From positions 282,593,717 to 282,657,716 of the forward strand of contig CM023448.1 in the NCBI GenBank assembly GCA_013339765.2: 64,000 nt of DNA, written 5' to 3'. Shown in pieces: positions 53,232 to 63,250 of this stretch. Source of the DNA: Haemaphysalis longicornis. Taxonomy: Eukaryota; Arthropoda; Arachnida; Ixodida; Ixodidae. A program made the translations under genes and the position numbers. Numbering within the stretch: the first letter of the stretch is position 1; every line of letters begins with the position of its first letter. The notes under the pieces were generated by a model. The model was not told where the DNA came from and made no database searches. It saw nothing but the letters and a program-made list of their open reading frames with translations.

Positions 53232-53937
53232 TAGAAAGGTAATTGTACTTTCAGTGGACGAAATACTGATGTGTGCATCTTTCAAAGTTGGTATGTCTTT
53301 ATATAGAGTAAGCACAGTTTCCTCCCATCCACTTAAACAAGACACAGGGTAGGCTTGGGGAAGGGCGGAGAGGGGGGATATAGGGCTGCGGCCGGCAAGC
53401 GAACCATCCACGTAGGTCTTTTGGCAGCACTGAGCACGTGAAAAATGACCGAACAGCCTTTATAGAAAGGAAAGGGGAGGTGCTCCAGGCCATCAGGGGA
53501 AAAAGCGAGGGTGAAATACTTGTTTGTGTTATCATCTGCATAGTCGAACAAAGAGGCAGGCGCGCACGGCTACAAAACTCAGACTACTCTTTCGAGACCG
53601 CTCCTAATGTCTGTTACGGTGTACTTGTCCAGTAGTTGATAAACACTGAGTCGCGTAGGGGTTTCCCGGAAAGTAAGGACGGGGGGAGGGGGGAATGGAA
53701 TGCACAACGCACTCTAAAAAAAATTCCCTCTGCCGTTCCGCGCGCAACCCTTCGCCTGTTTTTTTTTTCTTTTTGTCAGTTTTTAAATTATAACCGATAG
53801 AATAACGGAATAGAATACTACAGCTACCTGTGTATGCGCGTGCATGGCGTCCCCACAACACGACAAACTTCGACATTGGCACGAACGAGCGGCCAATTAT
53901 AGGCAGTATATAAACCGACGTCGGTTCTGAACGCATG
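53232..53937. other. Unassigned DNA
   Basis: Contains T-rich runs near 53757 and no recognised gene. Ends at the TA target of the Tc1-like element. Confidence 0.4.
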
Positions 53938-53939
53938 TA

Positions 53940-55734
53940 CAGTCGCCAGCAAAAGTTTGCGGGATGTGCAGCGCGCGGCCGAGCGGCTCAAAACTGCATC
54001 GCTTCGCTATCTGCAGCCAGCGGGCGCCGGGTCGAGGCTCAAGGAACTGGCGTGCTAGGCGCACTTTGCGCATGCCTGTCCTTTATTTGTTACCGGACAT
54101 CTCTGATCACTCGCTTGCCCGTGGCATGCTTTCGATATTCGCGGCCGCCGCTGTGGCGCTGCGTGACCACCGCTGTCGTTCTGCTATCACTGGTGCTACA
54201 AAATACGTAACCCGCGGCCGCCGTTTGCGCGGCGCGCAACGTTGTCTGAACAAATCTCATCTTTCAGGTGATGTGATGGTCGACGATAAAATTTATTTTA
54301 CAGGAGCTATTTATGCTACCTTCTGAAGAAAACGGCGCGCGTCGACGGGTTGTATATAAAAAAAGTCGCGTGGCCAAATACAATCGTGCGACAAAGCAAA
54401 CTTTCAGGTGAATGATCCAGCTCTCAATCTAACATAGGTATCATGTAAAAAAATTATACTGAAATGGGCTGCGAGGACGACGTTAGCATTACGCCGAATC
54501 ACATTTACTTGTAGTTAGTTTTAGTGAAGCTGTAAATTATACAGAATTACTATATGCTGTCAATGCATGACAGGTTAAGGAGGAGGTGTGGTTAAGAAAA
54601 ACGACTATAACTCTTGTTTTGTCGGAGCTATCCCAAAACAAATTACATGATAATTAGCCACTGAGACGACTACAACGTTTCGCGACCGAGTTTCAGCCCG
54701 TGTTTGTTTTGTAGAATAGAACGTTAGTCCGTATTACTTCCATTCATCTGAAAAACTAGTAAGTCAGCGCCACTCTTACAAACAACCTCTGCTACTGGTC
54801 CCAACGTGTGGAAAACGTCGATTCATCGGTAAAGATGACTTGGCCCCAGTCATCGAAAGCCCAGTGCTCATATGCTCGAGCAAACTCGAACCTCTGCAGG
54901 CGCTGTTTATCGGTTAGGTAAGGCTTTTGTGCCGCGACGCAATTCTTCAATCCGGCTTCTCTGAGTCGCCTTCGAATGGTGTCGCAAGATACGTTGAGGC
55001 CAAGCTCTTCTTTAATTTCTTGGGCGGTCAAGTAGGGATCGTCCACGGCAGCGGCAACGATCAGATGATCTGCTGCTTCTTCGGTGGCTCTGGGCCGTCC
55101 ACTGCGGGGGGCGTCAACAATCCTGCCTTCATTTTCTTTGCATGATTTTACTGCACGCGTCACTGCCGACTTAGACGTCCCCGTAAGGCGGCATATTTCC
55201 TTTTGGGGCACCCCTTCCAAAAACAGGCGGACAATATGTTTTCTTTGGTCCTCTGGAACGCGGGGTGGCATGGTCCCAGAGCACGCACCAACATCAATTG
55301 CGGTAGCTAAAGGGATGAGCGGTGAACGGCAATTCTGGGTCATCTGACAGTTATCGGCGCTTAGGTTAAAAATTGGAATATAATTCGTGCTCAACCAACA
55401 GTGCCTGTGGAAGATAAGATTTGTTCAGACAACGTTGCGCGCCGCGCAAGCGGCGGCCGCGGGCTACGTGTTTTGTAGCACCAGTGATAGGAGAACGACG
55501 GCGGTGGTCACGCGGCGCCACAGCGGCGGCCGCGAATATCGAAAGCATGCCACGGGCAAGCGAGTGATCAGAGATGTCCGGTAACAAATAAAGGACAGGC
55601 ATGCGCAAAGCGCGTCTAGCACGCCAGTTCCTTGAGCCTCGACCCGGCGCCCGCTGGCTGCAGATGGCGCAGCGATGCAGTTTTGAGCCGCTCGGCCGCG
55701 CGCTGCACATCCCGCAAACTTTTGCTGGCGACTG
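53940..55734 (-). mobile_element. 1795-bp Tc1-like transposon with ~325-bp inverted repeats
   Basis: TA (53938-53939 and 55735-55736) flanks CAGTCGCCAGCAAAAGTTTG ends. The terminal repeats run from 53940 to about 54265 and from about 55408 to 55734 and differ at only about a dozen positions, so the copy is young or has been kept homogeneous. The interior holds the N-terminal part of a Tc1-type transposase on the minus strand. Its C-terminal catalytic part is replaced by ~520 bases of AT-rich DNA without open frame. It looks like an internally deleted, non-autonomous derivative. Confidence 0.92.
54792..55271 (-). pseudogene. Truncated Tc1-type transposase
   Basis: From the likely start MPPRVPED (ATG at 55269-55271; an upstream in-frame ATG at 55394 adds 41 unconvincing residues) the 159-residue protein has a helix-turn-helix (HIVRLFLEGVPQKEICRLTG, then TSKSAVTRAVK), a GRPR motif (APRSGRPRATEE), a second helix-turn-helix (LTAQEIKEELGLNV, CDTIRRRLREAGLK) and VIFTDESTFS with the first catalytic Asp. 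It stops at STRWDQ, where a full enzyme would continue ~180 residues with the second and third acidic residues. So it can plausibly bind the terminal repeats but not cut DNA. Such a fragment could act as a repressor; that is inference. Confidence 0.85.
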
Positions 55735-55736
55735 TA

Positions 55737-56157
55737 CGTGCTCACTCTACCAAATTTTGAGGCGATTCTTAAGTTATTCACTCACATATTTTAGAGTCTA
55801 ATATGTATCAAGACATGTCGTCGCCGCGAACGCGCGGTGAAAGGGTCGTTCTCTGTTCGCGTGATCTTTCTGCGTAGTGTGGAGGTGTAAAAGGCCCGCC
55901 TCAATTCTTCCATCAGCTTTTCCAGTCGCGAGCGGAGTGCAGGGTTTATAAAATGATAAAAAACGGCTCAAACGGAACGCACAAAGTCAGACGGCTCCGT
56001 CCCAAAGCGATCCTGCGGCGCAAAATATCGCAGTAGACGACGCGCGCCACGGGATGTTCTTGCAGACCTCACCGAGTAGCCTCGGGCCTTCACGCTCGCG
56101 CGTTGCGAGGAGGTGGACGAAACGAGGGAGAATCGGGGCGCGGGGACGGAAATGGGA
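55737..56157. other. Unassigned DNA inside the TTAA-type pair
   Basis: Moderately CpG-rich at 56030-56150. No domain recognised. Confidence 0.35.
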
Positions 56158-56277
56158 TGTTTTGATTTGCAGTAACTCCACTAATACCCGTCGCTTTAAC
56201 AAAATTCTTGAAGGAGGTGATTACTAGGGCATCGATTTACCTGAAAATGTATCGGTAAAACCTCTTTCAGGGCCCCT
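56158..56277 (-). mobile_element. TTAA-type element terminus (right)
   Basis: Read on the minus strand: AGGGGCCCTGAAAGAGGTTTT, preceded by TTAA (56278-56281). It is the inverted counterpart of 50684. The ~100 bases inside (caaaattcttgaaggaggtg, ttactagggcatcgatttac) look like the interior of the same MITE family. Confidence 0.55.
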
Positions 56278-56281
56278 TTAA

Positions 56282-56461
56282 GACAAACAACACTTATACT
56301 TCCTATAGTGACATGCAAAATGCAAAAACGTTCCCTTAAGACGAATTTATGATAACACGAACAAATTTTCACGGTCCCTTGAAGTTCGTCGTAACGGGAG
56401 TTCGCTGTATATGCAAACCAACAGATAAAGCTGGCAAGCTTACACTGAGAAAGTCGTCAAG
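56282..56461. other. Spacer
   Basis: No feature recognised. Confidence 0.4.
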
Positions 56462-56900
56462 CACGCAAGAGAGAGAGAGAGAGAGGAATTTTATTGATAT
56501 GAAAAAAACACAGAAAGGTCGGCCTGATGGTAGTATATCTGGTCAGCTATTCTGTGTGTGGGAAGGGAAAGGGGAGGAAAGAGCGTGGATAGAGGACGAG
56601 AGAGATGACGATGGCGGAGAAATAAATAAATGGCTATGTATAGAAGATGCCTACACCGATATTGTGCATGTGTTAAAGTTAAGCCGGACGGGCCTCAACT
56701 ACAATATCTCTGAGAGGCCGCTGCTGCGCAGAAATGTCAGCACAGCTTTAAATGCCTTGTGGGAACGCTTCGCGTCTGGCCAAGGTCCCAGCAGCACTTC
56801 CTCCGACACCCCACGACAGTCCAAACGGGCCAATGTTCTCGCTAATTGTTCTCGAGGATGCGCATAACGCACAATGCTTGCGTTTTAAATGCCCCAAAAT
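56462..56900 (-). mobile_element. 3' end of an I-like LINE with (CT)n tail
   Basis: On the minus strand from about 56840: ARTLARLDCRGVSEEVLLGP, WPDAKRSHKAFKAVLTFLRS and SGLSEIL, then a stop at about 56697. This matches the extreme C-terminus of tick I-like LINE ORF2. A ~200-base UTR and AATAAA (56491-56496) follow, ending in (CT)n, seen as (GA)n at 56469-56486 on the plus strand. Only the last ~50 residues survive. Confidence 0.6.
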
Positions 56901-58560
56901 TGATAATGTTTGCTGTGTATTTGTAGCACGACACGCTCATTCAGAGAATACAAAAGCGCGGTGGCCAAGCGACCTCACGAAAGAGGCCTCCTTGCTCAGA
57001 ACTGAGGGCCTCCGCTAAGGTGACCTGGGGCGCCATCGTAGCCGTGGCCGTGGTCAAAGTGAAGCAAGGCCCAAAATCACGGCCGCGCTCCAACTGCGAT
57101 TTCGGAAGCTTTCGAGCTAATTTGCGTAATTGGGCTTACTAGGGATTTAATAGCTTTATCCCGGCGAGCTAACGTGTTGTAATTTGTCTGATCGAATTTG
57201 CATTATAACGCGCTTCACAGCCTTTCGCAAAAAATGCGTGGGGCCGCAGAAACAGTTGCGGAAGCGGTGGCGTACCCCCATTTTTTTTAAACTCTGGCTG
57301 ATAATTGTATCAGGTAGTGAATGATATATAAAAGCCTGGAACATTTTGCAGTTGCTTTGGCGGGGAAACTTTATTTAATTTGATTTAATTTGTAAGTACG
57401 TCGAGTATTAGAACGCGAGTTTACATTTTTCAAAGCCATACACAACTTCCATAAAAACCTGTGCTTTGAGAGCTACGAGGAAATCCTAAATTCGGTAACG
57501 GTTTCTTTTTTTTTAATTTCCACTACTAAATACTAAGGAGAAAACGTTAAACTTGGGATGCCATGGCTTTGCAGACCAGCGTGGCATAATCTTTATACGG
57601 AAACCTAACTACTACAATAATTGCATTGATTTTGTTTTTAACCTTTCTCTGGAGATTCACTAGCGTGAACGAATAAAAAACTTGAAGGCGAGTAGCACAC
57701 CCACCACAAACAATAAGCATGCAACCCCTTAGTTCAGAGCTCCCTCATTTCACAATTTCTCTTTCTAAGAGGGCATAATTTGGACAAGGAAACAATAAGG
57801 TATTTTCCATTCATGCCCTTAACCAAGCGCACCACATACTCTGATTGAACAGAAAATAGTCTAGAACCACTTGCATCAACCCACTGAAAGACACACATGC
57901 AAACTCAACGCAATAAAGAAGCCTTGAACTCGACGACTTTACTGGTGAGGGACAAAAGAAAAAGTCTGTAAAGTGCGTATCCCGTCTCGTGGAACCCAAT
58001 GTCAAGAAAATCCGAGGACCTCTAAGCCCTTCGTACGCTTTATGAATGAGAAAGCATTAACGTCCAATTGAACGCCGTTGAGTACTCAAGTTCCTTGGAG
58101 TTTTGCCTACAGGCTGCATTTTAGAGTTCCTCGAATAAATTGGCGCGTTTATTTCATACAGTTTCTTCATTAGCATGTTCGCTGCAGACCGGGATCACTA
58201 GGACGATAGTTCTAAGAACTCTATTGCCGCACACGGCTTCCTGGCTCGGTGGTGGTTGTTGCGCCGCTGTGTGAACCAGTGCGGAGCGTGCTGGGTCGTC
58301 GGACGCCGAAGAGCGGCGGGATGGAGTCACCAGTTTCCGCTTTCTATGTTGCTCTGCGCTTGCCCGGGCGTTTCCTGGTAGCGCATTCCTTTGTGTTTTA
58401 AATGCAGAGCATTTCTTTAACTCACATGTCACCCGGCGTTGGCGTGCCTCGGCGTCCGCAACAGCCGTTCCAGGTGCGCCCTCTCCCCCACTCCTCCTCT
58501 CCCGCATCACGCTAACCCCCTCGCTCTCAACAACAGGTCCGCACCCCTCCCCCTACACTA
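56901..58560. other. 1.7 kb unassigned
   Basis: Contains a T-rich run at 57282-57289, a palindromic aaatgcagagcattt at 58400-58414 and a C-rich end (58470-58550). No coding domain or RNA gene was recognised. Confidence 0.35.
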
Positions 58561-58574
58561 TATAAAAAAATAAT

Positions 58575-58750
58575 ACTTACCGGCGCCTGGTTTCGATCCC
58601 ACGACCCTGCGGGCGGAACGCAAGGTACATGGTGCTCTACCCATTGCGCCAAAAAGCCGACACAGAATGGAAGGCTACGAACGCGCCTTATATCCTTGAC
58701 TCATTCAAACTACGTCAAGAAGCTGCTGATACAACGCATTCACTACCTGT
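58575..58750 (-). pseudogene. tRNA-like head (SINE or tRNA pseudogene), unit 1
   Basis: On the minus strand TTGGCGCAATGGGTAGAGCA (A-box/D-arm type) is followed ~45 bases later by GTGGGATCGAAACCAGGCGC, a B box with one change. The middle, CATGTACCTTGCGTTCCGCC, is longer than a normal anticodon arm. Downstream on the plus strand (upstream of the tRNA-like head) lies a ~95-base AT-richer block. The whole unit is duplicated at 58751, without the B box. Confidence 0.5.
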
Positions 58751-58888
58751 GGGCGGAACGCCAGGTACATGGTGCTCTTCCCACTGCGCCACAAAACCGA
58801 CACAGAATGAAAGGCTACGAACGCGCCTTATATCCTTGACTCATTCAAACTACGTCAAGAAGCTGCTGATACAACGCATTCACTACCA
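58611..58888. repeat. Tandem duplication, 140-bp unit
   Basis: The unit starting gggcggaacg occurs at 58611 and 58751 and includes the block catccttgactcattcaaac-type sequence up to caacgcattcactacc in both copies. Differences are few (gcaaggtaca/gccaggtaca, taccca/tcccac), so the duplication is recent. Confidence 0.93.
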
Positions 58889-59564
58889 CCAACTCCCCAA
58901 ACACTAAACGTTAACGCAATACACCCACCCCCTATGCGACGCATTTACTCGAGTCCCCCTCGCGGGGAGATGGGCCCTTTTATTAATTAGAAGCCCACGC
59001 TACGGAAGGCTTCGCAGTCACGTGGGTTCATAGGCCGTTTCGCTGCCCGAGGCGCCGCCGACGCCGGCATTCTCGCTCACTCGGCATAATATTAATGCTT
59101 TCGCAATAATATCATGCCTATCTCTGATCCGAGCGTCCTACTAGGTCAAAAGCTGTTGCCACCGAGGACACGCACTGAAAATCGCGGAATATAGAGGAGC
59201 TGGGCGCAAAAATTTCCATGTGCTCAACCCCCGGGGTCAAAATAAAATGACTTGTAACGCAATAAGCAAGAATACGCCGGGAGAAGCAAACGAAAAGCGC
59301 AGCGAACGTGAAAGCTTGACTATAGTTGGGACAATACCGCGAGTCTCACGCCAGTGAAAGCTGACGGGTCGGGGTGTGGCGCCTGGAGTTTAGCCGATGC
59401 ATCATGCAAGAGCAGCTTTGCCGGCTATCGCTGTCAGAAGCCGCTGAATGGCGCTTTCATTTTATGCGCTGCTCGGACCGTTAAGAGATTGCGCGGCGCG
59501 CACGGGTAAACGGAATCACGGCGAAGGACGTAGACTTTACGGCGCAGAAATAACGCGAGACGGC
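58889..59564. other. Unassigned DNA
   Basis: No feature recognised. Mixed GC. Confidence 0.35.
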
Positions 59565-59603
59565 AAAAAAAAAAATAAATAAATAAATAAATAAATAAAT
59601 AAA
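59565..59603. repeat. (AAAT)n microsatellite
   Basis: An A11 run leads into about seven AAAT units. The poly-A start suggests the 3' tail of a lost retroelement on the plus strand. Confidence 0.93.
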
Positions 59604-60318
59604 CGTCCTCAGCATGGTCCGCTTTTCCTTTTCCGCGAGCAGGGATAGCTACAAAACTGCGTAATAAAAGCCCCGTGTGACCCGACATGAAGACTCCGGG
59701 GCACTAAACGCGCTCGGATCCTTGACCTAGTGAGAAGATGCTCATTGATGCTCATTGACGCTCCTCCAACGGTTCCTCCACGCATGCTGCAGGACGAATC
59801 CAGAATTACTTTTTTTACTACGATAAACTGCTGATACAACGAAATGCCGCGAGCTTGTAGGAAAGCAAAGCTGCAATGTTTCAGCCCCAAAAATCGCTAC
59901 GGACCCGCAACCTCATGCCTCCATGCGAGACACGGGCGCGGCCTCAACGCGCACGCCGCAAGCATCGTGGCTTCAAAGGAAAGAGCGTCGCCGGGTTGCA
60001 AGTGGGGCTCTGGGCCTTTTTACGCCTAAAGCATAATACAAACTGGGGGTCTGTTAAAACTAGGATTTATTTCTGCTAAAACGTGTCGCATACGGATCCG
60101 TCCTAGAACCACCGGCTTTCTAAGGACGAAAACCTAGTCGACGCGTGGCATGCTCACCCACGAAAGTTCTTTTAAATGCTCAAGCACTTGTGGACTCCTC
60201 AAGGAAACCCGTCTGCTCGTCTGCAAACCGCTTAATGTGTCGCACTTTCAATGCATACGAAAGTGCTATTAACAAAAAGCGCTAGTGCCCTAATACTGTG
60301 ATATCGACTCCTTATACT
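59604..60318. other. Unassigned DNA
   Basis: A gatgctcattgatgctcattg short duplication lies at 59737-59758. No gene was recognised. Confidence 0.35.
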
Positions 60319-60830
60319 GGCCCGGAAAAAAATGCCTTCAAAGAAATGCATTTACGTGTCATAGCGAAGCCGATAAAGGGCTCAATGTACAGCGTTTTAC
60401 AGGGAGGGATATGCAGGATTTTATCGAGGTATTTATATAGAAGGCCCGAAGACCTTTATATTTTCATACAAGTCCTCCTCTACTGCCACGAAGTAATGCC
60501 TTTTCAGCAAAGCATTTGTGTATAACAGCGAAGCCGACTTTACAGGGGCTCGTATATAGTGCTATTATAGGGTTACATGGAGGTATACATATGGTCTTAT
60601 GAAGGTATCGATGAAATAGACCTCGGGCCATTTACTTTAGCATCAGCTTCCTTAGTGGCCCGCCAAAAATGTCTTGCAGGCGCTGAATGCGTGTACCAGC
60701 GCAACTTACTCTGAAGGGGCACTTGCATTGGAGGACGGCTTAAGAATTTATTAGACAATTTATACTTGGGAGTTTGTGTAAGTTTTTGTTTTGTTTCACA
60801 GACAAATGCGAAGCCCACATTTACGGAGAA
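60319..60830. repeat. Decayed ~168-bp tandem repeat, about three units
   Basis: Units begin near 60319, 60483 and 60654 with tggcccggaaaaaaatgcct, tgccacgaagtaatgcctt and gtggcccgccaaaaatgtct. They continue with aaatgcatttacgtgtcata, aagcatttgtgtataacag and gaatgcgtgtaccagcg. The first two also share agcgaagccga and a ggcatttatat-like middle. The spacings, about 164 and 171, are constant although divergence is high. Confidence 0.6.
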
Positions 60831-62089
60831 AGGTATTTGCAGCGTCTAATGTCTGGAAAACATCTGCGTTCCACCGCCAATGCTAAACGAGCACCCTTTT
60901 TTGAATTGCGATAAAAGGCATTTAAAACGCATGACCCTTGCTTGGAGCTGCTACGCGGACGTGCTAACCATGCGTTGCGTTCAGTGGGAAGCACGTGGTT
61001 GAAGAAAATAGCTGTAACTTTTGTTCTACTGCACCTTATGTAAAACAAATAACTTCCCCTTTGACGCGTAAGGTACTCTATAAGCAAACAAATTTAGGGC
61101 TTAACAAAATCCTCGTGGTAATGGATTGCTGTCAGCGACCAAAAGCGATGCAACTCGCTTTAAAGTGGCTGCATTATTACCAGAGTTCTAGCTCATTTTC
61201 ACAACCATACACGGACGCATCAAGAAAATAGGGGAGAAACGCAGTTTTCAAACTGCGATTAGGGAAACTTCTGACAAAACAAGCTCGACAAAACCTCGTA
61301 AAGCTATAGGCGGCCGAACGTGCTGCAATTTTCTAGTGTATTTGCGTTGGAACAAGATTTGCATTATATTTTCCCGACCATACGCTCCCGACTAAAGCCT
61401 ATGAGCTCAGCACAGTCACAAGAAGAAAAAAAAAAGCGACGCCGAAAAAACCCCGGAGTATTCACAAAGACGTGCTTCCCAATAAAAAAAAGGTGCGCCT
61501 GCTGCTTCCGAAATAATGGCTAGCTAGAGGATTACTCGCTGGTCGGGGTTTCTTTCCTGCAAAACGGTTAGGTGAAATATCTCGACGAGAAACACAGGTA
61601 AAAAATTGAATACTAGGAATAACAACAACAAAAAAGCATCTGTTACCATGTGCCCATTTGCACTCTCTGCAGTATGCTATAAGATGCACCCGTTTCAAGC
61701 ATTATGCGTGCGGCACTTCGGTATGTTGAATACGTACCTAGCCTTGAGCTCCCAGAAAAGCTTTCATTAATAATAGAAAAAAAAAAAAAAAAACAGAGGC
61801 CCTGCCCTCAGAATAGCTGCCATAAATGCGGGAGCACTTTTATCTACTGCCTCCTGCCAAATTTCTTACGCCGTAATACCGCAATTCCCGAAAGAACTGT
61901 TTAATTTCAGGGCACAGGGTAAGGCAAAATTAAAAAAAAAAGGCTTTTTTTGCTTCGCGATTAGGGAAGTTCATTTCCTTATGCACATTTTTCATAATCG
62001 CACTTTTCTTAGAAAGTTGTATTTCTGGGTCAAAACAGTTCTTCCGTAAGCAAGTAGTAAGCGACTACTTTTAGAATGTGCTCTGGGTT
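60831..62089. other. Unassigned AT-rich DNA
   Basis: A-rich runs lie at 61426, 61770 and 61930. Short frames have no known domain. Confidence 0.35.
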
Positions 62090-62545
62090 TATTGTCATTT
62101 TCTCCGAGAAACTTCCAGCCCCAAATCAAAACACTTTTCTGGAGCCAGCTGTACTAAGGAATTGCTTGGCAACCATTGCATAGCTGATTTTTCGGCCAAG
62201 GCAATCCAGAGACGCTGTGGACGTTTTTTCCACATTTGTGCTTCGGAGCCACTCACCAAAAAATGTCTTTGTTGAGCTTCCCACTCTCAATATTGCAAAC
62301 TTGGATGCTGTTCTTTCATTCAATGACGATGGCAACGCACGAGCAAGCATTTTCAAATCATTCAGATCAAACATTGGGTACAACACCACCATCAAGTGAC
62401 TGAGAGAGGTTGACCACAAGCGAAGATACTTTGCGAACAGAGCTTCACTACAGTTCGCAAAACAGGCAAGGCAGGACTGACGACAGGCTGAAAAGCAAAA
62501 AAATGACTTCGACGGTGATTACGAAGCTGGTTCTTACTAAATGAA
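62090..62545 (+). pseudogene. DDE transposase-like C-terminal fragment, family uncertain
   Basis: In the frame 62217-62399 one reads KNVFVELPTLNIANLDAVLS, FNDDGNARASIFKSF and NIGYNTTIK, then a stop. In frame with it afterwards come LREVDHKRRYFANRASLQFA and KQARQD. A related wording (a KVF..LPT...A..FN.G.A....... G...G..T.K..... D..R...A pattern and a final YxAGS(Y)) is found at the C-terminus of a transposase family common in arthropod genomes as I remember it. Stops and at least one shift make it dead. The preceding frame (62078-62275) may hold more of it. Confidence 0.35.
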
Positions 62546-63119
62546 TGACTCAAGTGGTGTTTGTGGCAAAACAGTATTGTTTTTAACCTCATTTCTTACT
62601 TTAAACTCAATTATCTCAAAACAGTGTTTCTTTTATTACATAAGTACAGTTATTTCCCATATCTTCCAGGATAACATCTGATTTTTTTTTCCTGTCATCT
62701 ACATAAGTTGGGAACTACTGCGCCAGAATTGAAAATATGCACGCAGAGGTTTTTTTGTTACACAATTTTCGATACGCAAATAAAGCCAAAATTCAGGTAC
62801 TGGTGGAGAAAAATTCTGGTATAGTTAAAAGAGCCTAAAATTTGAAAGAAAATGACGTATGCATTGTACAAATACCTTTAGTAGATGCCGAGAAAAAGGT
62901 TCCTCAAAATGCCCAAAAATGCATGGGAAGTGTACGGCTTACCCTATGCCGTTCATCGTTTTTACTCAACGAAGCCGGCAATTTGAGGCCTAATTTTCGC
63001 ATACCAGTCAATGCATACGTTTGTCAAACCGGTAGCCAGTATACCTACAAGCCCCGCCAAGTTCTTGTTCGATACACAAGGGTGGCACTCACGTGGTAAA
63101 GGTATAGGTTCCGCTCGTA
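62546..63119. other. Unassigned AT-rich DNA
   Basis: No gene recognised. The frame 62842-63099 has no known domain. Confidence 0.35.
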
Positions 63120-63250
63120 GCTTGAAAGGGCGCCATCTTGGATGATTGGCCGTTCGTCGCACTGCGCAGAGTCACCTGCGAAGAAGAAAAGAAAACTGCG
63201 CGTTAGGTTGTAATCCAACTGGCGAGCGCTGGGAAGCTGCCAAGTCATAA
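63120..63250. promoter_or_regulatory. Promoter-like cluster: YY1 and CCAAT elements
   Basis: GGCGCCATCTTGG at 63131-63143 is an excellent YY1 site (minus-strand sense CCAAGATGGCG), followed 4 bases later by ATTGGCC (an inverted CCAAT box, 63147-63153). Such pairs mark core promoters of animal genes. Local CpG content is higher than in the flanks. No exon was identified on either side. Confidence 0.35.

Noticed and set aside
53964..54326. 120-codon frame, with a mirror-image frame at 55366-55710
   Set aside because: Both are translations of the Tc1-like terminal repeats, identical because the repeats are inverted copies.
56349..56867. 172-codon plus-strand frame
   Set aside because: It runs through the (GA)n tail and lies antisense to the LINE C-terminus, which has better motif support.
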